Source of the DNA: Pochonia chlamydosporia 170
Taxonomy: Eukaryota; Ascomycota; Sordariomycetes; Hypocreales; Clavicipitaceae
Assembly (NCBI RefSeq): GCF_001653235.2
Contig: NC_035796.1
Location: 372,001-436,000, forward strand
Direction: 5' to 3'
DNA: 64,000 nucleotides
Shown here: positions 11,087 to 22,330 of the stretch, piece after piece
Numbering within the stretch: the stretch's first letter is position 1
How the letters are laid out: each line of letters opens with the position of its first letter
Translations under genes and position numbers: made by a program
The notes under the pieces: generated by a model
Seen by the model: only the letters and a program-made list of their open reading frames with translations
What the model was told of the DNA's origin: nothing
Database searches by the model: none

Positions 11087-11116
11087 GGTACCTACCTAGG
11101 TACCTAGGTAGGTAGG
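11085..11116. repeat. Palindromic TACCTAGGTA cluster
   Basis: Overlapping TAGGTACC, CCTACCTAGG and TACCTAGGTA units form a nearly continuous self-complementary tract immediately downstream of repeat copy 2. A weaker version lies at 10941-10975 on the other side. A single similar unit appears near 38190. Confidence 0.7.
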
Positions 11117-11405
11117 CATCGTCCAGAGAAACCCAAGTACCAATATACCTTCAAATGTTTCGACCCTGGCCGCACCTTCCCTGACATGATGTTTTGGTTT
11201 GTTCACCAAGTTGCTCGAGTTTGGCCAACAAACGGGCTCAAGTTGTTTCATGTTTCCATCCAGTCTACTCCGTACAATCTTTCACACTTCCGCGTACCAG
11301 CTTCGGCTTGTCACTCAATCTCGGGTTACTTATATTCTTGCTACATCTACATTGCCGCGACAACAGACTCTTTAATTTTATTTTTCTTATCTTCTTCCCC
11401 CAGAA

Positions 11406-12828
11406 ATGTTTCAACTATCAGCGCCATGGCAAAAACTTCTCCCAATCACTCGTCAGCCTACAGTTGCCAGCACACACGAACCCGTTCTGCTCTACAGATA
11501 TGGCGGTTATTGCCCTGTGGACTTGTCGCAAAAACTAAACGACGGCCAATATCTTGTACTTTGCAAATTGGGATGGGATTCCTGGTCCACCCTATGGGCG
11601 GCTAGAGACTTAAAAGCTCAGTGAGTTTTGACGCAACATCTTTTCTCCTACCGGCTTGCTGACCGCGTAAATAAGTCCCGATGCTGCGAACGGCGTTGTT
11701 ACTCTGAGGATAATGACTGCTCTAAAGTCGACGGCACTGCCCCCGGTAGAGGACATGCAGCCCATTTATGAGAGTTTAAAAACAGAATACGCTGCCACCA
11801 TTCTTGATAGTTTTCTGGAGACTAGCGTCAATGGGGAACACAGGTGTTTTGTATTAGAACTCGTTGGCCCGACTCTGGAATGTGTCATATCCCAACACAC
11901 TGGTTCCGTCCGACGACGAATGGGCACCAACCTCGTCCTCAAAGTAGCAAAGCAACTACTATGCGCAGTGCGCGCTTTTCATGAAATAGGTTGCGTACAT
12001 AGAGGTATGCATTCCCAACCAAGTACATGACCACAACACATGACGACAGTACTTGATGTTACCCAGGTTGACAACTGGGACTGACAGACATTCACTGCGG
12101 CAACATTGCCTTTACATTACCAAAAAGCTACAGAATCGGACGGGCCGAAGCGATGACCCATTTGGGTCGTCGCAGTCTGATCAATCTATTGGGGCCGGAT
12201 GATGCAATCCTTGAACCGTCTTTGCCAAAAACCCTGGTCCAGAGGCCAAAATTTAACACGAAACTAGTGAATGAATCCATTCGACTAATTAGCAGCTTGG
12301 ACTTGTTTGGTCCTGACGTAGGGAAATGCATGGTTTGCGCAATGGAAAATACAACCCCCGAGGTATTGCTTGGTCAACCTTTAAATGAGAAGATGGACAT
12401 GTGGAATGTAGGCATTGTTGTAAGTAATAAGTCATGAAAAGGTTCCTCGCGGGCGTTGTGTCTAACATAGACCTCTACAGATATATTCCATGATCTTCGG
12501 GGATACGCCGTTCAAGGATTTGCAATGTCCTGTCATGTTGATACAACAAATGATAGGTTTTGTGGAAGACCTGCCTGATGAGTGGCATGACGTATGGACT
12601 GTTTTGCAGTATGAGGCTGGTCGAGAAGCGCCAACTGTCGCCACAAATTATCCACGGCCAAAGTCAAGGTTACAGGAGATGTTCGACCACCAGATTGCAG
12701 ATGAGAGACTAAGTGGCCTTGCCGGCTTAATCAGAGGTCTGATGAGGTTCTTACCAGACCGCCATCTGTCAGCGGACACAGCCCTGAAGCACCTGGGCAA
12801 AATAATAGAAGGTGAACCAGTGGAGTGA
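11406..12828 (+). CDS. SRPK-like protein kinase with altered catalytic residues
   Basis: Four exons, 11406-11620, 11676-12004, 12088-12419 and 12481-12828, give 407 residues in a continuous frame. The N-terminus YRYGGYCPVDL, followed by QYLVLCKLGWDSWSTLWAARD, matches the SR-protein-kinase/Sky1 pattern (GGYxPVxxGxxxxxRYxxxxKLGWGxFSTVWLxxD). The glycine loop has lost a glycine (LGWDSWS). The VAxK position reads VTLR, so the ATP-binding lysine appears replaced by Arg. The catalytic loop spans an intron and reads HRDIHCGN, keeping Asp and Asn but with His for the usual Lys. The C-lobe shows TTPEVLLGQPLNEKMDMWNVG, the equivalent of the APE and DxWS motifs. A clear DFG is not seen (LDLFG is the nearest). 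Active SRPKs phosphorylate SR splicing factors; this one may be weakly active or a pseudokinase. Confidence 0.82.
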
Positions 12829-12949
12829 CCTGACGAATAAGTAGGGCTTACAAAATGTTGAATCTTCATAGCGAAAGTTTGCATTCAACTATTTTAGACA
12901 GGGTAAACGCAATGGTATTGGGGCCAGGCGGGCTCTTAGCCATGTATCT

Positions 12950-14773
12950 CTACCAAGTGAGTAGGAAGGCTTCCGTGGCCCCCATAGCGATCTCAATAGT
13001 GCTGTTATGAACCTTCTTTCTCAACGTGTCATTCCTAACCATTGTCTCTTGCCCTTGCTTTGAGTGCGGCCAGTCCAGGCCCGCCCATGTAATGTTCTGC
13101 GAAGCCGTTGAGTTGGGCCCTGTCAGTCGGCGCACCGTAACTTCAGTGCCATCTCGCACGCCTGCAAGATCTAGTTGAACTGTTGCGTTTGGCCGTTTGC
13201 CATCTGCCGAGCCTTTCCAGAACTGGAGATTTGCCAGCGCCACCTTTGCCAACTTGCCGTGCTCATAGCCAGCGTACCCGACTAAATGAGGGTTCCCAGT
13301 CTTCTTGGGCAAATCTGACAGTTCCTTGACTTGGAGGTTGTCCTTGGTGTTGTTGCCAATGAAGTCTGCTACGAAGACGTGTCCATACCAGCTTGCCTGA
13401 AGAGCGGTGGGTGTCCATTCCGCAAAGGACATGTGGTCGCCCTGCTGCATGTTGATGCCAGAGATGTTCTTGTACTGTTAGCACAACCCTACTGCCTAGT
13501 TGAGAGCATGGAAGAAGGGCGTGTCGTGTGTAGAGGAGTATGGGTGATGTATTTGGCTCACACTTACCGCGCTCATGGCGTAGAGCATCCAGTCTACTGT
13601 CCAAACGGCGGAACCTAAAGATTTGGAGAGGATGCGAATTTGCTCGTCTGAGCCCTTGACGGCTGCGTTGCCGACTTCGTCGATTGTGAAGTCTGCGCCG
13701 AGGTTCTTGTATTTATTCTGGACTAGGAAATTGGGGTGTTTGAAGAAGCCGTCTGTTCGGGAGGTGGTGAATGTGTGATTGAGGAGAGTTTCTGTGAATG
13801 TTAGCAGCGTCCAGTTTTGTTGTCTGGATAGCCTTACTCTCGAGGTTGTTGCTGTCTTGTGTGGCGTAGCTTGGACAGTTAGCATTACTCTGAGAAAGGG
13901 TGGTGTTAGACTTACAAATGCTGAGAGACGGTTTTGATCTTGCTAAAGTCTAGAATCTTGGAAGCCTTGTCCATGAATGCCTCTCTGCGGTTTCATCAGT
14001 GCAAAGTCACAGGGACTAAGACGGAGGAACTCACGTAGACCAAGCAGCTACTTCATTCGTAGAACTCTTCTGCCAGACCTGAAACTTTCTCCCCTCCCTC
14101 AAGCAACTAATGTTCCCTTGAAGCGCGTCCATGAATCTCTTCGCCTCGTGAATGTATCCATCGACGGTGTAGCTCTCATTCCGTGCCTTTTGGCGGACAT
14201 ACAAATTCGGCTCGTTGCCCAACTCGACTGCTACGAGTTTACCGGAATCACAACCACCCATCCTGTCAATCGCGTGTTTGACGTATCCCACCGCTTCAGT
14301 GATGTTGTTGCCGTGGTCACGCGCAAAGCCGAATTGGATAATGAAGCGCACATTCTTGAGCTTGGCGAAGGTGTCGAACCATGCGGTCCCAAGGGTAGAG
14401 TTGGACTTGAGGCCGTTGCTCATGCCTTTAGGAAGGAATATTGCTTCTTTTTGGTTCAAGTCGTAGATTGTGTGGTCCCTGTTCATGTGAGTATAAATTG
14501 GGAATGTTGGAGAGTGAAATCTTACATTCCTGTTCCGCCAACGCGGATGATGAGATCTGTTCCCGTGCGTGTGGATATTGCGTTGTAAAGGTTTTGCGAA
14601 AACGCGTCCGTGTAGTTGGGCCAGCTGAAGCTTTTCATGGCGACGCCTGCGAAGCCATGGTCTATGATTTTGCTGGTCCCGTGGGGAGGTTTGTTTGGGA
14701 TGGAAACTGTGGCGGCTTGGGTGGTGATGATTTGGGAGAGGCAGAGGGCCAGTGTTGTCCAGATTGGAGTCAT
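12950..14773 (-). CDS. Secreted GH79 family beta-glucuronidase-like glycoside hydrolase
   Basis: Six exons on the minus strand: 14773-14526, 14478-14035, 13984-13916, 13869-13838, 13791-13568 and 13468-12950, giving 511 residues. A signal peptide is evident (WTTLALCLSQIITTQA, cleavage near residue 20). The general acid/base lies in VAVELGNEPNLY (Glu about 172) and the nucleophile in DFTIDEVGNAA (Glu about 303), the spacing and context expected for GH79. The C-terminal part from about residue 340 is a beta-sandwich-like accessory domain ending in ATEAFLLTW. Fungal GH79 enzymes remove glucuronic acid or 4-O-methyl-glucuronic acid from arabinogalactan proteins and other glycans outside the cell. 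Several N-glycosylation sequons are visible. The gene is divergent from a sugar transporter across a shared promoter and convergent with the kinase gene, 121 bp away. Confidence 0.88.
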
Positions 14774-15859
14774 CTCGGAAGTAGTGCAATTGGAAAATGA
14801 TTGAGATTTTTAGTTTAAGCATGTTTTCTTGAGATTGAGAGTGATATTTGGAAGTTGTTATATATTTCATCTACGAGACATGATCGTCATAAGGTTGCAG
14901 TTTACATAGACTCAGCATCATCATCGCCACGGATCGCAGGGCTGTAAGTTCCAAGTATAGAAACGTCAACATGACTAAGATCGGCTTCCGGGATATGCTT
15001 AAGATAATTTGGATCGGTATAGCTTGGGCGAGAAGGACCCTGTGTAGATCTGTTGACGCGTCGTCTTGGAGTGTCGGGTCGTCGGCTCGGTGTGCTCGGC
15101 TGTGGTGCTGGGCAGGAATCATGGCGCAATTGCACCCTTGGAATTGCACGTTGAGTATAGAAGGATTTTTGGTTATTGAAAGTGGCTGAGATGGCCGAGG
15201 CTGAAGAGGCACCGATGGTTTATCATTGTGTTAACGGCTTGGTCTGGTTGTGGTTATGGTCGCAACGGCAACTAGCAATGTTGCCTGAGATGACTGAGAA
15301 CTTGGGAAACAGTCCGTAAAGCAGTATTATGTTGCGAATAGTAATTTCTATTTGTAGACATTGTTCGAATTGCTGCCAAATCTACTTTGAATGCTCATGG
15401 CGATGTCCAGGCACGATGCATTGTCTCTTGTACCCAATGAGTTAAAGGCGCAATGGCTAGGAAGAACCGCATGCTATGAAAATAGGCACTGCGGACTTCT
15501 GTAATGAGGCATTGCATAGTTTCACATCGCCGAAATAGCAAAAGTTGCACAATGTCGGTCCGTCGGCTACAATGATCGACACCAAATGATTGGCTCAATA
15601 GACGGTAAAGTTCTCAGCCGTGCTGACAACTCTTCGACGGATTCAAGCCACCAAGACCAATGCAACAGGGTATCTTCATGTGATATATCCTGGCATTCTC
15701 GCGTTAAAATCCAATTGCAACAATGCTACCTCATTCCAAGGCTCCCGGCAGGAAGTCAGACAAGATTGATCCGCTCCACGTCTGACAATACTCAGCTCCC
15801 TTTTCGTCCAGGCGCAGTTCAAGTTGCAACATCTGACATACCGGCTACCAGCAGCGAGG
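14774..15859. promoter_or_regulatory. Shared divergent promoter, GH79 enzyme / sugar transporter
   Basis: The 1086 bp between the two start codons contain no convincing gene. An AT-rich TTATATATTTC at about 14859-14869 (TATA on the minus strand) lies about 90 bp upstream of the GH79 start. Short minus-strand open frames at 14871-15212 lack domain features. A bidirectional control region is inferred from the gene arrangement. Confidence 0.45.
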
Positions 15860-17835
15860 ATGGAGGAACCGAATGTCATTGGTGGGCGGAAGATGTCCTT
15901 GGTCGAGAGACTCAGGGAGTTCACGCCGATGGTACTTTTTATGACCTTGTAAGTTGCTCTGGGTTTCTGGTACGTTGACGTGGATGCTGATGGTGTAGCT
16001 ATCTTGCTGTGACTGCGTGGAACTATGGATACGATGTAAGTCGTGGTGTTTGTCGATTCTATATGGGATGAGGTTTGCTCAGCGGATGCAGGTTTCTGTT
16101 TTTGCGGGAGTACAAGCCATGGGCCGTAAGTTGATACTCGAAGAGTTGGGCAAGCGGCGCAAGACTGACACGACAAAGCGTTTGTTAAACGGTTTGGTTC
16201 ATATAACGCTGCTACCAAAACGTACAAGATTCCATCGTATCTTGTCTCTATCCTGAATTCTTTTCCTTACCTAGGCAAGTTACTGGTACGTCTTTACCTA
16301 CAAATAACTGGCTTCTCGAAGCTTACACAGCCAGGGATGCTGGTCGGTCACGCCTATCGCCGAGCGACTTGGACGCAAAAAGTCCATTTTAACAGTCATC
16401 TTTACGTCTTTTGTGTGAGTATTGCAATGTGGTGTTTTGTACCAAATGGACGGTTGCTCACTCCAATGCAGCGGAGTCTTGCTCCAAATTACTGCAACAA
16501 CAGTGGCGCAGTTCACTGTCGGGCGTATGCTCTGTTATGCCATGACAGGAATCTGCGTTAGCATTATGCCTGCGTTCATGGCTGAATGTGCACCTGCGTG
16601 TCTGCGAGGAATGGTGAGCACACAGTTGCAGATGCAGATTGTTGTGGCGCAATTGGTTGCTTCGGCGGTGAATTTTGGGACGTCGACTATTAAATCGGAT
16701 AGGGGATGGATGATCTCAATTGGTAGGGTGATATATCCCTAGGAAGAGCTTGAATTCTTCTAACTGAAGTATTGAATAGGAGTGCAGTTCATCATGCCGG
16801 GTCTTCTGCTTGCATTATATCCGTTCATTGTCGAATCGCCGCGATGGTAAGAAGTTGTACTGGACATTACTGCGACTTGACTAACAAAGAATAGGCTGTT
16901 ATCTTGTGATCGAGTTGAAGATGCTACCAAGTCCCTACGACGACTGCGTAAGAAGGACGCCTCCGAGGAGTCAATCCAAGAAGAAATCGGTGTGCTTCGC
17001 CACGAGCACGCCAATATCGGCAAGGGATCATGGAAGGAAGTCTTTGCTGGAACGAACAAGGTGAGACCCTTTCAACAGTATACAACTACGTTAAACTAAG
17101 AAGAAATGCACCAAGCGACGAACAATCATAGCGGTCATCGTCATGGTCGGCCAGCAAATTACCGGCCAGGCATTCGTTTCACAATACTCTGTCGTATTCT
17201 ACAAGCAACAAGGATTCAACAACAACTTCGAGCTCGGCATGATCCAGCAAGCTCTTGGCGTCGCAGCAACCCTCCTCACCACATTGGTAGTCGACACCTT
17301 TGGCCGACGCCAGATTCTCATCATTGGCGGAACCGCAACCTCCGTCTTTCTCTTCATCATGGGCGGCGTGGGGTCCGTACACAATCCTTCCGTGACGGAG
17401 AAGCGCCTCCTAGTTGCAAGCGTAATGCTGTGGTTCTACTTCTATCTCCTGTCCTGGGCATCTGTCCCGTACATTGTTCTCGGTGAGACCATGGCGCGCC
17501 GGGTGGTGGAGAAGACTGCCAATCTGGCCGTCTCTCTGTCTGTGATTTCTGCGTTTTTGGTTTCTTTCACGGCACCTTATCTTATTGGAGCGGAGTACGC
17601 AAATCTCGGTGGTAAAGTGGGCTTTATTTACGGTGCGCTCAGTGTCGTCTTCACGGTTCTTACGTGGCTTTATGTTCCTGAGATGAAGGGACATAGCCTT
17701 GAAGAGATTGATCTGTTGTTTGATCAGGGCGTGGGGACTAGAGACTTTCAGAAAGTTGAGATTAGTCTTACGAGCGCGGTGGCTGATAAGGCGAGGGAGG
17801 TGGAGGAGATGGCCGCTACTGAGAAAGCGCAGTGA
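15860..17835 (+). CDS. MFS sugar transporter (alpha-glucoside/hexose type)
   Basis: Nine exons, 15860-15948, 15999-16035, 16092-16125, 16179-16285, 16335-16414, 16472-16722, 16780-16846, 16895-17060 and 17101-17835, give 521 residues with every junction in phase. The start at 15860 is the first ATG in frame ahead of the first helix. Sugar-porter signatures follow in order: AWNYGYDVSVFAGVQAM in helix 1, PFVKRFGSYNAATKTYKIP, ERLGRKKS after helix 2, VGRMLCYAMTG, IVESPRW before the central loop, GQQITGQAF in helix 7, DTFGRRQ, and VPEMKGHSLEEID after helix 12. The usual PESPRW and PETKG appear as VESPRW and PEMKG. The last intron (17061-17100) is only 40 bp; an acceptor 3 bp further is possible. 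The protein imports a sugar with protons across the plasma membrane, probably a product released by the divergent GH79 enzyme. Confidence 0.9.
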
Positions 17836-18035
17836 TTTGACAACGCAGTATTCATGCTGTCTTACTAAGTCGACTTGAATGTTTATTCTCTTCAAATGGA
17901 ACTTGGGATGTTATAGGTCTGAGTGAATATATTGAATGGAGTCTAATTTGAGCTTCCATAACATGGCTAGATATCCAACTGCGCCAGCGCTATTGACCCT
18001 CGGCTTCACCCAAGTTGTGGTTAAGAAGCATTGTC

Positions 18036-18924
18036 CTAGTTGGGCGCAAAGTGAACGTCTCCAGAGTTGGTAACACTGCCCTTGCAGTACGACTTTCCAC
18101 CACGATGAACGTCAGCAAGCTGGGATCCCTTGGCATTGACAGACTTTCCAGTACTAGTCTTGCCGCTGGCCTTTGAGTTGAAGCCATCAAAGTGCGGGAG
18201 ACCAGCACCAGACCACTCAATGATCCATTCAAGGCTCTTTCCACAGAGGGACTTTCCTGCCGGTGCCTCGATAGTAACAGTCTTGGTCTTTTTCTTGGTC
18301 AAGTTGTGGAGGTGCCTGTATCCTGTTAGATGCAAGTCTTGGAAAAGATGAGGGTGAAGAATTGATACGTACACAGTTCCCTTGGTCATTGAATCGGCGT
18401 GGATTTGAACACCAACGCGATCGCCAGTGTTAACTATCAGCCATTACTTTCTGCTCCAGCCAGCTACACTATACTGGCAAGCGTACCTTCGAAGTTCTGA
18501 AATGCAGCAGGCTTGGGGAAGAACTCGACCCAAAACTGGGTTGACTCTTTGCCATCAGGGTGAAGCTATCAAAGCATAAGTAACTAAAACCATGAGCATC
18601 TTACAAAATACTTACGAATGAAGTTGTACCAGCTTGGAGGAGGGCTCCCTTGTTGCAAATACCTCCTACGCCGTCAATGCCTACCCACATAGGAACATTG
18701 AGCTCATTGTTGGGCGTACTGCCCCCCTGACCGTTGCGCTTAGACAGCTTGGGGATTACCCATTCGCCATATACGTCTGTGAAATGACCGGAAGGCACCT
18801 TGCTCTGAATGGCACCGCACCAGATGGTGTCGTCTCGGCGGAAGAGAACTTCTGGGCTGATGGTGCCTGCGAGAGCGGTAGTGGCTGCGGCGAGCACGGT
18901 GATTAAGGCAGAGATGCGAGTCAT
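18036..18924 (-). CDS. Secreted glutamic peptidase (eqolisin, family G1)
   Basis: Four exons on the minus strand, 18924-18616, 18565-18487, 18433-18373 and 18315-18036, give 242 residues. A signal peptide is clear (ALITVLAAATTALA). The mature part matches the G1 beta-sandwich peptidases: PMWVGIDG, the catalytic glutamine in ALLQAGT, TQFWVEFFP, VNTGDRVGVQIHADSMTKGT, and the catalytic glutamate in CGKSLEWIIEW. Family knowledge: eqolisins use a Gln/Glu dyad and work outside the cell at acid pH. The tryptophan-rich YDAWYEWYP of classical members is reduced here to FWVEFFP, and few cysteines remain. The gene is convergent with the sugar transporter. Confidence 0.85.
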
Positions 18925-19876
18925 ATTGGAAGAGTTTCTAGTAAATATTTTCCGTGTATTTTATTGAGAGTGTTGAATTGAGTTGTGATGATGGCTACAG
19001 AAGTTCAATCTATTGACAAACCCGCCCTTTTTATACTCCAATTCCCAAGTCTAGAGGGATACTTGTGCGCACTAGTTGCGCGAGTTGATCCTTGAAACGA
19101 CGAAAGCTCAATATCCTATAAGGATCTCGAAACTGGGATGTTCGTCCTGGTGGTCAGCGGCTCAGCCCATCTTCCTACACTAGGCAAACCGGCACAACGC
19201 AAGCACGACTTCGAGACCTATGCCTTTACCAAACTTCACCGTATTCAGAACGATGGATCATGTTGCTTGTGAAGGAACACGTTCTAAGTCGAAATGGGAC
19301 GGAGTGCAGTCGCTTTGTCATCGGTGTGCATCTCGGCCGATTGTCCATCGGTCGATGTACACCCGGCCAATAGAGATGAACGAATTGCGGAAACTATTTT
19401 AAGTCCTTCACAAGTATCCAAGAGATACAGGAGTTGGCAGCTGACACAAGGCTATGAGGTTAGTCTGGTTACTGTTGCAGGTAAGCAAGGCGGATTTCGG
19501 GTCGTCGGCTGCTTCAGATCTACGGAGGTAACAACACAGCCGACGTGTCGGGCGGATGATCTGCGGGCTGTGGATTGCCGGTAATTCAGATATATTCTGG
19601 TCTTTGGTTGATCGCATTGTCAACGGCTGTAGAAATGTTCGATTTCGCGCTCGTTCCCTGAGTAGACTGCGAAGGTATGCTGGCTCACATCAGCCTGACT
19701 CCAAGACTTGAATCCCATGACAGTGAGATTCCTCACTAGTGCCAACCATTATACACAGTAACTATAGCCGTGAAAGACCAGAGTTATTTCACCACGTCGA
19801 TCACTCACCAAGCGCAAATATATGGCACTCTTTTCCAGTCTGTAATATAGTCAATAAACTACGCTGAGTGTCACAG
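18925..19876. other. Intergenic, 5' flank of G1 peptidase and 3' flank of nitrite reductase
   Basis: Apart from the TATA element at 19027, nothing coding is seen. Open frames at 19220 and 19294 are short and featureless. Confidence 0.45.
19027..19035 (-). promoter_or_regulatory. TATA box of the G1 peptidase gene
   Basis: On the minus strand the sequence reads GTATAAAAAGGGCGGG. This is a near-consensus TATA box about 105 bp upstream of the start codon at 18924. Confidence 0.5.
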
Positions 19877-21269
19877 TCAAGCATGCAACTTGCACCCAAC
19901 ACAAGGCTGAGGCGGCAAATTTCCCACATAAATATCCGGTCTCTGCGGCCCAGAAACATTAATAAATCCCACAGCCCCCTTATCCAACCGAAAAATAGCA
20001 TGATCAACAATAGTGTAACTCCCAGGAACCACCATCTTCAAATCCACGATGCTCGTCCCACCAGGCGGAACAGAAGTCGTGCCAACAAACCGCGCAGGAG
20101 GACTCACCACATCCCCGTCTCGATAGCAATTTAGAAAATGACTCCCGATTACGTGAAAAGAACTTGTGAGATTTGGCCCCGCGTTCCCGAAAAAGATGCG
20201 GATAGTCTCGCCGACGGTTGCCTTGAGGGGCGCATCTCTAGTAAGTGCTGACTCACGACCATTGAACACAATTGCGTTGGGCTCCTCGCGCAGACCACGG
20301 GGGTAGGAAAATTCCACGACGTTCAAGGGCCGACCGTCGTCGTCTAGCTCCGGAGGTTCATGGTATATCTCGCTTTGCATGACGTAGTATTCTCTGTCGA
20401 CGGGAGGGAGGTCCTCATCCGCTGGCTGGACGTACATGAGGCCGAACATGCCGTTGGCGATGTGTACTGGGACTGGGGCAGCGGCACAGTGATAAATGTA
20501 CAGTCCTGGACATAGGAGTTTGAATCGGCCGGTTTTTGTTTCGTTCTCTTCTGCGGTTGTTAGTGCAGCACCGCCGCCTGGGCCGGTGAAGGCGTGGCTG
20601 TCGATGTTGTGTGGGTTGCCGGTGATGTCACAATTTGTGAGGGACAACTCTACAACGTCTCCGACTCGTGCCCGGATGAAGGGACCGGGCGCGGTGCCGT
20701 TGAATGTCCATTCTTCGTATTTGTATTGGTTTGTTACTTGGGTAAGAGAGGTTATCGTTTGTAGGGGCACTCGGAGGAGCACGGGGTGCTTTCGCGTAAT
20801 GACTGGAGGGACATGCGGAGCCGTCGTTAGTTGGGCTACTTCCACGGGAAGCTTGTCGACATCAATTTGAGTATTGTCGTAAGATTGGTAGAATTCGACG
20901 CTTGGGGACAGATCTGTAGCTATGAGACTCTGCTTGGAGCTTGTTGTTAGCGGGAAATCTGCTGTGTTGTCGCTTGAAGATTCTTCATGGTAGACTTACA
21001 TGTAGCTGTTCAGATGTTTTGCTCCGTCCCAGGAAATTTAAGCCGTAGTTTCGTCGATAACTTAAATACGTAAAAGCACCGGCACCTAGCAATACAATTG
21101 CCAGCGGAACCGCAACAACGGGCTTGCGATGTCTGGCTGAGCTCCGGCTTGTGAAGGATGATAGAAGCCGGAATTTCGGGGTTTGTCTCCACATCGCCGA
21201 GTTTTGCATACCGAATCTGGCCATCGGTCGGCGGATCACGGCGACGGAGGACGGGAGCAGGCGTCGCAT
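19877..21269 (-). CDS. nirK: Mitochondrial copper-containing nitrite reductase
   Basis: Two exons, 21269-21000 and 20929-19877, give 440 residues. The N-terminal 90 residues are Arg/Ser-rich with a hydrophobic segment at 51-70, consistent with mitochondrial targeting and membrane association. The catalytic part has two cupredoxin domains. NPHNIDSHAFTGPGG supplies a type 1 Cu His (197), the catalytic Asp (200) and a type 2 Cu His (202). YHCAAAPVPVHIANGM supplies type 2 His (237) and type 1 Cys (238), His (246) and Met (251). FHVIGSHFLN carries the second catalytic His, and TIVDHAIF the third type 2 His. All ligands are present, so the enzyme should reduce nitrite to nitric oxide in fungal mitochondrial denitrification. 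No P450nor gene is in the window. A start at the upstream in-frame ATG at 21359 is possible but less presequence-like. Confidence 0.92.
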
Positions 21270-22330
21270 CTTGCAATCAAGTAATCCTTGGCACGGAATT
21301 ATGATTACGGATGTAATTATTCTGACATTAATTCCAAGTGAGTAGAAATCGAGAAACAAGGTCTACAAAGGAACAGATATCACAAAACTTGGTCAGGCGC
21401 AATCCCCGCCATTCCCGTGTAACTGAATTACATTCGCACAATCACGACGAGAACCCGAAGAACCTTCATCTAGCCAGCTACATTGATGCTGTGGCACTTC
21501 CCTTCGATTCACATACCGAATGGCTGAATCGCACACCCGCTGTTGGAGAGCTCCAACGCGTGCCGTTGTTGGATGCATCCCAACTGTGATTAGCCAATGT
21601 TGGTGATGTGGCGTCATCACGCGACACCTAGACCGATCGAACTTAGCGATAGAGGATGCCCGCTCACCAGAAATGATCAAACACATTCACAGATTGTCCT
21701 AACAAATGAGCTGCCTTCCTTACAAAAAGGGTATCAGCAACGCCACGACCATGGCGTCAAGGCACCAGCTAGCTAGCAACCCGCGACCAACATGGCATCT
21801 TGCTTCGATGCAGCCATTCCGTGTGACGATGAAGGTGTAGGAACACCGAAGACCGACCCTGACCGAAAATCACCCACCTATTGTTCTCAAACTGGTTTTG
21901 TTCTGCAGCCACGGTCACGGTGAAGCTCTTTTTCAATCTTGGCCCTGTCCACTTTTGGAAGATTGGTCTCTATACGCCAATAGTATCTAGGGCAGATCTC
22001 TTAGATGAGGTCCGAGGAGATGTATAATTCGAGAACCCCGCATGCTGAATATAGTTCGTGACCAAAAGCCTGCATCACCTGAATGACTTGGGAGCTATTC
22101 CTCCGCCTGTATGGTCGGTGAGATTGGCCAGTCACGTTCTTGCCAAGTAAGAGGCACACAAATTGGTTCAATACATACCGAATACTATGTATTTCGACCC
22201 AAACGCTCCAATTGCGCCTATTCCAGATGAAGTAGTTCCCTTTCAAATCAACAAACAGGGTTATCATCCGCAGCTGAACACCAATGTGGCGTAGCAATGT
22301 CATAACCACCACTTCTGGCCATGATAATCC
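21270..22330. other. Intergenic, upstream of nitrite reductase
   Basis: A 1061-bp region holding the nirK promoter and the 3' end of the arrestin-like gene. No domain-bearing frame or repeat is seen. Confidence 0.45.

Larger units (their letters stand above)
10220..11405. other. Divergent intergenic region (CorA-like gene / kinase gene) with repeat copy 2
   Basis: Holds the second 115-bp repeat (10972-11086) and a cluster of TACCTAGGTA-type palindromes on both sides of it. A minus-strand open frame beginning at 10377 cannot be joined in phase to the CorA-like gene by any GT-AG pair I could find. A minus-strand 76-codon frame at 10681-10911 has no recognisable features. Confidence 0.5.

Noticed and set aside
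14871..15212. Minus-strand 113- and 77-codon frames in the GH79/transporter promoter
   Set aside because: No recognisable features and no compatible exons; treated as promoter sequence.
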